This document shows positions 10,229-18,700 of a stretch of 37,366 nt of DNA, in pieces. The notes under the pieces were generated by a model that saw only the letters and a program-made list of their open reading frames with translations, searched no databases and had not been told where the DNA came from. How positions within the stretch are numbered: position 1 is the stretch's first letter; every line of letters starts with the position of its first letter. Origin of the DNA: Clostridia bacterium (GTDB lineage Bacteria; Bacillota; Clostridia; Oscillospirales; CAG-272); NCBI GenBank assembly GCA_017508465.1, contig JAFVYW010000074.1:1-37366 (forward strand). The letters are read 5' to 3'. A program made the translations under genes and the position numbers.

Positions 10229-10999
10229 ATGTTACCAGATCCGCTTTTTTGGAATGTTCATATGTATGGCGTGATGATCGCCGTTGGTGTGCTTTGTTGC
10301 TTTATCATGCTTTTTGTGTACGCGAAACTCTTGCGTGTTGATGAAAAATTTCTTGACTTTGTCTATTTTAATGGCATTGCCGCGATTGCCCTTGGCTTTG
10401 GCGCGGCGACGCTCTTCCAGTCCTTCTATAACTACCTCGAGAATCCTGCCGCCGGCTTTAAAATTGGTGGTATGACCTTCCTCGGCGGTCTGATTGGCGG
10501 TGTGGGAACCTTCCTCATCGGCTACTGGATTTTCCATAAGAAATTCAAGGTCACCCTCTTCGACTTCCTCTCTGTCGTTCCTCCCCTCATTCTTGTTGCC
10601 CACGCCTTTGGTCGTATGGGTTGCTTCTTTGCGGGTTGTTGCTACGGAAAGGTCGACTACGAGCATGGTATGCATTTCCCTGACCTGCCCGAGCCTGTGC
10701 TTCCCACAATGCTCTACGAGGCGATTTTCCTCTTTGTGATGTGCGCTATCTGCTCCGTCCTTCTTCTCGTCTTTAAATTCAACTACAACATGCCCCTCTA
10801 CCTTGTGACCTACGGTATTTTCCGCTATATCATCGAATTCTACCGTGGCGACGATCGCGGTGCGTTCATCGGTTCGATGTCCCCCTCCCAGTTCTGGTCC
10901 ATCGTTATGGCAATCCTCGGTGTCGCTCTCTTCGTCTATATGTTCCTGCGCGACAAAAAGCGTGGCTCACATCTCTTCTGTTGCTCCAGCGCAGAATAA
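10229..10999 (+). CDS. lgt: Lgt-family prolipoprotein diacylglyceryl transferase, CCYG variant
   Basis: Lgt transfers diacylglycerol from phosphatidylglycerol to the lipobox cysteine of prelipoproteins in the membrane. The 256-residue protein is highly hydrophobic with about seven membrane segments. Family features are GGLIGG (86-91), HAFGRMG (125-131), PTMLYE (159-164) and FRYIIEFYRGDDRG (198-211), the last matching the R239/E243 region of E. coli Lgt. The segment after the conserved Arg129 reads GCFFAGCCYG instead of the classical GNFxNxE, so the catalytic-site Asn is replaced by Cys132. I chose ATG 10229, which has AGGAG 7 bases upstream, over the GTG at 10223. The gene is monocistronic with its own promoter and terminator. 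It may be an Lgt paralogue with altered function. Confidence 0.85.
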   Translation: MLPDPLFWNVHMYGVMIAVGVLCCFIMLFVYAKLLRVDEKFLDFVYFNGIAAIALGFGAATLFQSFYNYLENPAAGFKIGGMTFLGGLIGGVGTFLIGYWIFHKKFKVTLFDFLSVVPPLILVAHAFGRMGCFFAGCCYGKVDYEHGMHFPDLPEPVLPTMLYEAIFLFVMCAICSVLLLVFKFNYNMPLYLVTYGIFRYIIEFYRGDDRGAFIGSMSPSQFWSIVMAILGVALFVYMFLRDKKRGSHLFCCSSAE

Positions 11000-11009
11000 A
11001 TCAAAACCA

Positions 11010-11045
11010 AAAAAGACCTCTCGTCATGAGAGGTCTTTTTCTTTT
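11010..11045. terminator. Bidirectional terminator between lgt and the deacetylase/beta-helix pair
   Basis: A 13-bp stem (AAAAAGACCTCTC at 11010-11022 with GAGAGGTCTTTTT at 11028-11040) has a 5-base loop and T-runs on both strands. It ends lgt (plus) and the gene at 11105 (minus). Confidence 0.9.
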
Positions 11046-11104
11046 GTCAGGCGATACGATACGCATCCCTTTTATCAGGCATTCGTTTTTTGAATGTCAA
11101 AGGG

Positions 11105-14100
11105 TTAATCAATCGTACCTACGGTGTGTTTTTCGCCATAAGCCTTTGCCGCTTTCGCGTAGGCGTAAAGCGCAGTGCCTACATTACCGCTCACGCCGCT
11201 ATTTACATAGGTCGCGAGGTTGTAGGTAAAGGCGGTGTTTACCGCAACGCCTGCATTTTCGCCTTCAACACTTATGGTGACATCCATCGCGTACAGACGG
11301 TATGCGAGAATGTTCGGGATGACAAGGACATCGACGATATCGCCGTTTGCCGTCGCATCACCTGTGTATTCACCACTTACGGTGTCCTCACCGATATTGA
11401 CGGTGACCTTACCTGTAAAGGTGTTCGCAACGCCGAGAGCGAAGCCAACTTTAGAGTCAAGGTCGAATGCCACCGAGACACCCGTACCGGAAGGAAGGTT
11501 TTCCTTGATATTTTCCAGCACCTTATCGGCATCGGTCAGAGTGAATGCACCGAGAAGAGTGTTGATTTCGTCAAGCTCTGCGGGATCGCCGTAGACGGTG
11601 ATGACCTCCTTCGCGTATTGAAGCGCATAGCGCATCATCTCCTTGGAGTCGGCAAGATAAGCACGGCTTGCTTCGGAGACCTTGCTCTCGTCCATCGAAA
11701 GAAGGTTCTTCGCGTAGTTGACGAGCGAATGCTCGAGGTAGTAGGTCTTTGTGCCTTTGGCGATGGTAATCTGAACCGTCGCTGCAGCGTGCTTCGGTGC
11801 TTTGGAAATCGTCACATCGTAATACTCTTTTGTGCCGATGGTCTCGGTCACTCCCTTATCGAGAAGCTCGACGCCATCTGCCATCACGCTGGTGACGGTT
11901 TCATCCTTCGGGATGTAAAGGTGCAGGTCAAGGGCGGTATCGAGGGCGATGTTCATATAAAGGCTGTCGAGGTATTCCTTCTCGGGAGAAACCACCAGTT
12001 TATAGGCGTAAGAACGATTGAGTGTCGTCTTGGCTTCTCCGCCATAAAGAGCGGCAAAGGGATAGGTGACGCCCGAAAGCTCAATGCTCTTATTCACCGT
12101 CTGGATGCTATGTCCAGGTGCAACAGTAAAGTTTTCCGTCAGGGGTGCAGACATGACGCAATCGCCTTCACAAACGGCGCGTATTTTGCCTTTATATTCA
12201 TCCGCCTCGGTGTTCATCGTCAGATAATACACATTTGCATCACGGAAAACGATATCCTGCACCGTTGTAATCGGACCTGCTGTATGGTTCGAGTAAATCA
12301 GCTTCTTGCTGTTTGAGGTTGCATAAACATTCGTGTTTTCAAATAAGGTATAGGTCTTTGCATCCAGAATGCAACGATAATAGATAAGATATGGGAGACT
12401 GCTCTGGTAAATGTTGCAGCCATAGCATCTTACCTCACGGTTACCGCCAGCATTGTCCTGATAAACGAATGTGGAGTTGTTATCGCCTGCGATAACATAC
12501 ATATCGACATTGTTAAAGTATGCCGAGCCTTTGTTCAGGCGGATCATCATACTGCTATACATCGATATTCTCTCGCCACGAGCTTTTCCGCCAGGGCCAA
12601 AGCCGACATAAATGTTTCCACCACCGCGTGTCTGAAGGATGCATCCACCCTTATCCTCCTGGTAGCCATTCATCAGTCTGCCACCCTCGCGGGAGGAATA
12701 GATGTAGATGGTATCTCCTGTCTTTTCCGTACCGAGCATCGGCTCAATACGAGCAACCGTCTCTCCTGCTGTTGCATGGTAGAGGGTGTAGCCATTGAGG
12801 TCAATGGCAACCTTTTGTCCTGCTTTGGGCTTCGCGATAGCATCTACGCGCGCATCCGCGTGGAGAACAATCGTCTGTCCTGTGACCAATGTAGAGAAGG
12901 TGTTGGCGAAATTGTTGGCGTCTCCATTCATATAAATCGCCTCCACACCATTTTCATCAATGACAGAAATCGGACCAAGCTTTCCATCCACAGGAACAAC
13001 CTCGCCCTCGCCCACTTTAGCCAGACAAAGCTGCAATCCATAGGTAATTACGGGGATTGGCTCCTGTGTCTTGACAAGAACGGGGGATGCCGTATAGGAG
13101 TTCCATACGGTAATAACATCGCCCGCCTTCAATTCATACGGTGTACTGCTCTTCGCATCCACAACACTCGCCGTGCCATTCGCGTGGCGAACGCTGAATG
13201 CCCAGTTCGGCACGCCTGAAACGATGGTGTCGGTGTCATTCGTCTTTTGAAGATTTACCCAGTAGTTCTTTGCCGAGTTCGATGTCCATGTTCCCTCACC
13301 ATAAACAGGAGGGGTATCTGCGATAGGCGCTTTGGTATAGAACGCACCTGCAATCCGAATCACAGGAGGCGCAATTTCACTTTTTCCATCATATCCCGTC
13401 CAGCCCATCAGACCATTATCAAAATAGCAGTCCTCAAGGTAAATATCGTTATTTACAGAAGCATATCGGATAGCGTGCGTGCCGGTGACATAACATTGCT
13501 TCATCACCAGCGAAGAGGTTCCCCGACCAAGATAACGATCAGAGTAGGGGTTCATAAAGATAATGTTATCCTGCATCGCAAGATAGCAGTTTTCAAAGAC
13601 AAGGTCCGCGCTGTACAGTTCAAAACCAACTTCCTTATAGTTCGCCTTCGCCGTATTCAACATACGGCTATCCTTCATCGTAAAGGTATCAAGCGAGGAG
13701 TAGTTGGTTTGTGAGCGGAACGCGCTGTGTCTTGCCTGAAGGGTGCTGTTTTCAATCAGGATTTCAACGCCGGTGTTGTCTTCAGCTCCGCTGATATAAC
13801 AGATGCGGATATTATCACCACTGTCCGTGGTGTATTTTTCATTCGTGATTGCACCCGTGGAAGCATCGATGGCATAAGGGCCATCCTCGCAAAGAAGCGT
13901 GCCGTTATAATAAGAGTTCGGCTCTGCGGCATGAATCGACGAATTCTTCACAATAAGTTTCGTCGGCACACTGCCGCGCTCCATATAAATCAGGCGCGTA
14001 TCCGCGTTAGCCCAGGATTCTGCACCGACACTCTCAAAGAGTTTTGCGTCCTGAAGTGTCACACCGCCTGCGACGATGGAGAGCAATTCGCCTCCGTTGG

Positions 14101-15739
14101 AGACCGCCACACTGCGCTCAAGGGAAACGCCCGCAAGTGTGACATTACCTCCTGTCACCGAGAACGCGGGGGCGGAAAGTGTCTGTTTCAGGTCATCGCC
14201 CGTGATAATGCCCGCATCGGCAATCGATACGGCACTACCTAATGTATAAGTGCCGTCCTCGCCTTTTGTGATTGGTTTATATGTGCGCAGACCTTTGTTC
14301 GATGTACCCTTGTAACTGTGTGCGATAACAATGTTACCATTTTTAATGGTAAGGTTCGCTCCTTCGGGAACAGCAAAAGAATTCTTTCCCTTGAAGGTCA
14401 GGGTACTGCCTGCAAGGTCGATGGTAACATTTTTTGCATCGACAGTCAAGTCGATGAGATTGTTAAGAGTGATGTTCCCTGCAACGGTGTATTCGCCGTC
14501 TTTATCCAGCGCTGCGACAAGGTCGCTCGCTGAAAAGATGCCACCCTTGGCAATGCGGGAGATTTCCACCTCGCCGCTATTGGGAACAACATTGACATAG
14601 GCATAATTCTTACCGTCAAGAAGGAAGGTTTCTGCCGTCTCGGTCTCACCGTTCAGAAGATACGCTACGCGCTCTACGGCGAGAGGAAGTTCAATTCTGA
14701 CAGTCAGGGGATGGTTGAAAACACTTGCGGTGAGGGGGAGACCGTCTGCGGTCATCTGTGCCATAGTCACCTCAACCGTCACCTTGTTTTCGGTATAAGA
14801 GTAGGAAACCGTGGAGTTCTGTCTTTCACGGACATATCTTGTCGCGCGACCGAAGGTCGTTACCCAGAGTTGTCCGCTCTTCTGGTATTCGCTCATTTTC
14901 TGGAACACCGGGAGTGCTTCCGAGTAGTATGCGTCTCCCGAGCTTTCGCCGATACCATGGCAAAGAGAGATCAGCCAACCGCCATTGGTTGCCGCCTCGT
15001 CTACTGCCTGGGGAATGATCTCGCGGATACCCTGATGATTGTTATTGCCAAAGGAATGCATCCACAGGTTGTACCATCCACCGCCCTCGTGCGAACCGGG
15101 AACAGGATCGAGAGATTGCAGTCTGACACCGCTGGTTCTCTTGCCCTGACGGACAGCGTAATAGGTTTTCTTAACCACTTCCATCGCACCATCGGAGAGG
15201 GTGTTGTTGGAGGGCGCAAGGCAGATAGCATCGTAGCCAAGAATATCCTTAATGAGTTGCCTAGATACTACAAGCTCTTTGTTATAGTTTTCTGCCGTAT
15301 TGTTTGCGAGGCTGTTCGGTGTGCTTTCCTGGTTGCTCTGTGCCCATGAGTCACTCGGCAAAACCAGGTGTGTGTAGGTATGGCTTTCGGGTTCAAGTCT
15401 GCCATTGGTATAGATGTTTTTCCAGAAGTCCAAACGACTTTGGTCAGGCACATAAACTGTCTCGCCGTTTTCGTCCGTCGTTTCGGAAATATTCAGATTA
15501 TTTTTGACAATGGTCATTGTCGAACCGTAAAGGTCATATTCTTCAAAAACCTGATTGAGCCATGTGTTTGTGGCTCTGTCGCCATCATCAAAAGTCATCG
15601 AAACGATGCCATTTGCACCATTGTACGCCTGCATAATTTCTGCGGAATACGATTCGGGCTCGGCGGCAAATACGCCAAGCGAGAGTGCTGACATAAGAAG
15701 TGTCAGACACAGAACAAAAGGCAAAACTTGTTTTTTCAT
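11105..15739 (-). CDS. Secreted CE4-type polysaccharide deacetylase fused to beta-helix regions (downstream copy)
   Basis: The 1544-residue protein has a Sec signal peptide (about 1-25, GVFA|AEP). Residues about 43-310 look like a NodB/CE4 deacetylase, with motif 1 TFDDGD (D51, D52) and motif 2 SHTYTH (H120, H124) supplying the Asp-His-His metal triad. Later motifs are atypical: CLAPSNN where an RxP motif is usual, and CHGIGESSG near the end. An Ig-like stretch (about 320-395) follows, then two long regions of short beta-strand repeats with 'VTIDLAGSTLTF' and 'VAIDLNGYTLYH' openings (about 400-850 and 930-1200) that look like parallel beta-helices, as in polysaccharide lyases. The last 212 residues form a module shared with the upstream copy. 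No wall anchor is visible. It likely acts on an extracellular glycan; the substrate is unknown. RBS AGGAGA precedes ATG 15739. Confidence 0.75.
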   Translation of the reverse strand: MKKQVLPFVLCLTLLMSALSLGVFAAEPESYSAEIMQAYNGANGIVSMTFDDGDRATNTWLNQVFEEYDLYGSTMTIVKNNLNISETTDENGETVYVPDQSRLDFWKNIYTNGRLEPESHTYTHLVLPSDSWAQSNQESTPNSLANNTAENYNKELVVSRQLIKDILGYDAICLAPSNNTLSDGAMEVVKKTYYAVRQGKRTSGVRLQSLDPVPGSHEGGGWYNLWMHSFGNNNHQGIREIIPQAVDEAATNGGWLISLCHGIGESSGDAYYSEALPVFQKMSEYQKSGQLWVTTFGRATRYVRERQNSTVSYSYTENKVTVEVTMAQMTADGLPLTASVFNHPLTVRIELPLAVERVAYLLNGETETAETFLLDGKNYAYVNVVPNSGEVEISRIAKGGIFSASDLVAALDKDGEYTVAGNITLNNLIDLTVDAKNVTIDLAGSTLTFKGKNSFAVPEGANLTIKNGNIVIAHSYKGTSNKGLRTYKPITKGEDGTYTLGSAVSIADAGIITGDDLKQTLSAPAFSVTGGNVTLAGVSLERSVAVSNGGELLSIVAGGVTLQDAKLFESVGAESWANADTRLIYMERGSVPTKLIVKNSSIHAAEPNSYYNGTLLCEDGPYAIDASTGAITNEKYTTDSGDNIRICYISGAEDNTGVEILIENSTLQARHSAFRSQTNYSSLDTFTMKDSRMLNTAKANYKEVGFELYSADLVFENCYLAMQDNIIFMNPYSDRYLGRGTSSLVMKQCYVTGTHAIRYASVNNDIYLEDCYFDNGLMGWTGYDGKSEIAPPVIRIAGAFYTKAPIADTPPVYGEGTWTSNSAKNYWVNLQKTNDTDTIVSGVPNWAFSVRHANGTASVVDAKSSTPYELKAGDVITVWNSYTASPVLVKTQEPIPVITYGLQLCLAKVGEGEVVPVDGKLGPISVIDENGVEAIYMNGDANNFANTFSTLVTGQTIVLHADARVDAIAKPKAGQKVAIDLNGYTLYHATAGETVARIEPMLGTEKTGDTIYIYSSREGGRLMNGYQEDKGGCILQTRGGGNIYVGFGPGGKARGERISMYSSMMIRLNKGSAYFNNVDMYVIAGDNNSTFVYQDNAGGNREVRCYGCNIYQSSLPYLIYYRCILDAKTYTLFENTNVYATSNSKKLIYSNHTAGPITTVQDIVFRDANVYYLTMNTEADEYKGKIRAVCEGDCVMSAPLTENFTVAPGHSIQTVNKSIELSGVTYPFAALYGGEAKTTLNRSYAYKLVVSPEKEYLDSLYMNIALDTALDLHLYIPKDETVTSVMADGVELLDKGVTETIGTKEYYDVTISKAPKHAAATVQITIAKGTKTYYLEHSLVNYAKNLLSMDESKVSEASRAYLADSKEMMRYALQYAKEVITVYGDPAELDEINTLLGAFTLTDADKVLENIKENLPSGTGVSVAFDLDSKVGFALGVANTFTGKVTVNIGEDTVSGEYTGDATANGDIVDVLVIPNILAYRLYAMDVTISVEGENAGVAVNTAFTYNLATYVNSGVSGNVGTALYAYAKAAKAYGEKHTVGTID

Positions 15740-15754
15740 AATATCTCCTATTTT

Positions 15755-15788
15755 ATGGGTGTCCCCTGGAAGAAGACACCCATTTTTT
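15755..15788. other. Intercistronic hairpin between the two deacetylase/beta-helix genes
   Basis: ATGGGTGTC (15755-15763) pairs with GACACCCAT (15775-15783). The T-run (15783-15788) is on the plus strand, that is, antisense to the genes. In the sense transcript the stem is followed by AAAATAGGAG, the ribosome site of the downstream gene. Confidence 0.6.
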
Positions 15789-15793
15789 CAAGT

Positions 15794-18700
15794 TCAGTCA
15801 ATCGTGCCTACGGTGTGTTTTTCGCCATAAGCCTTTGCCGCTTTCGCGTACGCGTAAAGCGCAGTACCGACATTACCGCTCACACCACTGTTTACATAGG
15901 TCGCAAGATTGTAGGTAAAGGTGGTGTTCACCGCAACGCCTGCATTTTCGCCTTCGACAGTGATGGTGACATCCATCGCGTACAGACGGTATGCAAGGAT
16001 ATTCGGGATGACAAGGACATCGACGATATCGCCGTTTGCCGTCGCATCGCCCGTGTATTCACCACTTACGGTGTCCTCACCGATATTGACGGTGACCTTT
16101 CCTGTAAAGGTGTTCGCAACGCCGAGGGCGAAGCCAACCTTTGCGTCAAGGTCGAATGCCGCAGAGACACCTGTACCAGAAGGAAGGTTTTCCTTGACAT
16201 TTTCCAGCACCTTATCGGCATCGGTCAGAGCGAATGTACCGAGAAGGGCGTTGATTTCGTCAAGCTCTGCGGGATCGCCGTAGGCGGTGATAACCTCCTT
16301 CGCGTATTGAAGCGCATAGCGCATCATCTCCTTGGAGTCGGCGAGGTACGCACGGCTTGCTTCGGAGACCTTGCTCTCGTCCATCGAGAGAAGGTTCTTC
16401 GCGTAGTTGACGAGCGAATGCTCAAGGTAGTAGGTTCTGTTAGCAATCGTGATGGTCACGGAAATCTTATCAGAAGCATATTTCGGTGCTTTCGAAATCG
16501 TCACATCGTAATACTCTTTTGTTCCGATGGTCTCGAGCGCTTCCTTGTCAAGAAGCTCGACGCCGTCTGCCTTGACACTTGTAAGGTTCGCATCCACAGG
16601 AACATACAGATGGAGGTCGAGAGCGGAATCCAGAGTGATGTTGGTGTAAAGCGTACCGAGGTAATCCTTCGCGCTGAAGGTCATCTGGTTATAACGATAG
16701 CTCGCGTTCGCGTCGAGCATTTCTTCGCCACCATAAAGCGAGCCCTGGGGATAAGAGGTGCCTGTAACAGTCACATCGGCGGTTCTGTCCTGTGTGAAGT
16801 GACCGGGTGCTACGGTGACAAACTCACTGACCTTTTCGTATGTATAGCAGTTGCCTTCGAGAATGACACGGAATTTATCCTTTGCGCCAAACTTCATATT
16901 ATACACACCACTGTTGCGAAGAATAATGGTCTGTGTTTCAAGCATTGTATCTGCAGTAAATTCGTAAATAAGCAACCTGCCCGCGTTATTCGAATAGATG
17001 TTAGCGTTTTCAAATACAATGTCCACAGGGGTTTTGGTCATATTTCTGAACGAGCATACACGAGCATGAAATCTCATATAAAGATTGGAATTGGTGAAGC
17101 GGAATACTCTTCCCGCATTTTCACCCATAAACATGAACGCGGTCGAGTTATCGTTGGAGATGTTATACCAATCGCTTCCGTTAATTCGTACTTCACCTTT
17201 ATCCAGAAGAACCAGCTGACCGCCATAGACGGAGAATCTCTCGCCACGAGGTGCGCCATTGAGACCATAGCCGAGAAACAGCTTACCGCTGTTGCAACGG
17301 AATACCGTACCTGCCAGGTTATTATTATATTCTTCCTTGCCGTTATACACACGATAGTTGTAGCCGTTCATTACGCGTCCGCCTGCGCGCGAGGAGTAGA
17401 GATAGAACACAGAGTTTGCATTCTGTGTACCGAAGAGAGGCTCGATTCTCGTGTAGTTGTCCGGTACTGCCGCGTGATAAACGGTATAACCGTTGAGGTC
17501 GACGGCAATCTGCTTATTGTTAGGAACAAACAAAGCGCTGTCTACGCGTTGGTCGGATTCCAGAACAAGCGTCTGACCGCTGGCGAGCGTGCCAAAGGTA
17601 TTCTGGAGGGTTTTCTCGGCATTGTTCAGGTAATAGATGTGCGAACCATCTCCGCGGATCAGGGAGATTTGTCCCAGCGTTCCATCCAGAGGATTGAACG
17701 AGCCGTTACCATAAACGATAAAGTGAGACTCTACGCCATAGGTGCGTACATCCACATCCCCAATCATCTCAACAATGGTATTGGTAACGCTTCTGTTCCA
17801 GAGGTAGAGAATATCACCATTGACAAGCACATTCTTCGTGGCATTATCGGTGGTGAGAATATCTCTTGTTCCGTCCGCATGCTTGACAACAACTGCCCAG
17901 GTTGGCGTACCCGATACAATCGTATCGGTTTCATTCGTCTTTACAAGATTAAACCAGAAGTTCTTGGTGCTGTTGGACGGCCAATCCTCTGTTTCATAAA
18001 CGGGTGCCTTCTCGCAAATCGGGGTGGTCGTATAGAATGAACCTGCGATTTTAATGGTGGGAAGAGAGGTCGAGCTTGCATTATCATAGCCGTTCCAGCG
18101 GAGCATACCGCCCGACATAAAGACATCCTCAAGATAGATGTCATTCTTTACAGAGGGTGAACGCAGAATATGGTTGCAGTAGACATAGCACTGCTTCATC
18201 ACAAGTGAGGTATCTCCCTTATCGCCATCGTTCATCGTGATACCGTTGTCGACAAGGTGGAGCAGGCAGTTTTCAAATACAAGGTCTGCACTGTAAAACT
18301 CAAAGCCACGGGACTGGTAATTGCTCTTCGATGTCGTTACCATGCGGCTGTCACTCATATTCAGCGTATCGGTTGCTTTGTAGTTTGTCGCAGAAAGGAA
18401 GCCGCGATGGTAGGTCTCAATATGAGAGTTTGTGATATCGATATCAACGCCTGTATCTGCGGTAGTACCATTGACATAGCAGATCATGACGGTGTCCTTG
18501 CCATCGAGGATATTATTCGCCGAGGTGAGCGCGCCTGTCGCGCTGTCGATGCTCTTGGGTGCTTCATTAGAGAGAAGCGTTCCGTTATAGTAGGAGTTGG
18601 GGAGTGCCATGTAGATATGGCTCTCATCGATGGTAAGTTTTGTAGGTGTTGCCTGGCGTTGCATATAAATCAGGCGCGTGGAAACATTCGCCCAGGAGAG

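Noticed and set aside
15728..18040. 770-codon plus-strand frame opposite the upstream deacetylase/beta-helix gene, and similar frames at 18995-20353 and 11090-12316
   Set aside because: The minus-strand genes have signal peptides, motifs and ribosome sites. The plus-strand frames recur at matching places because the two genes are paralogous.
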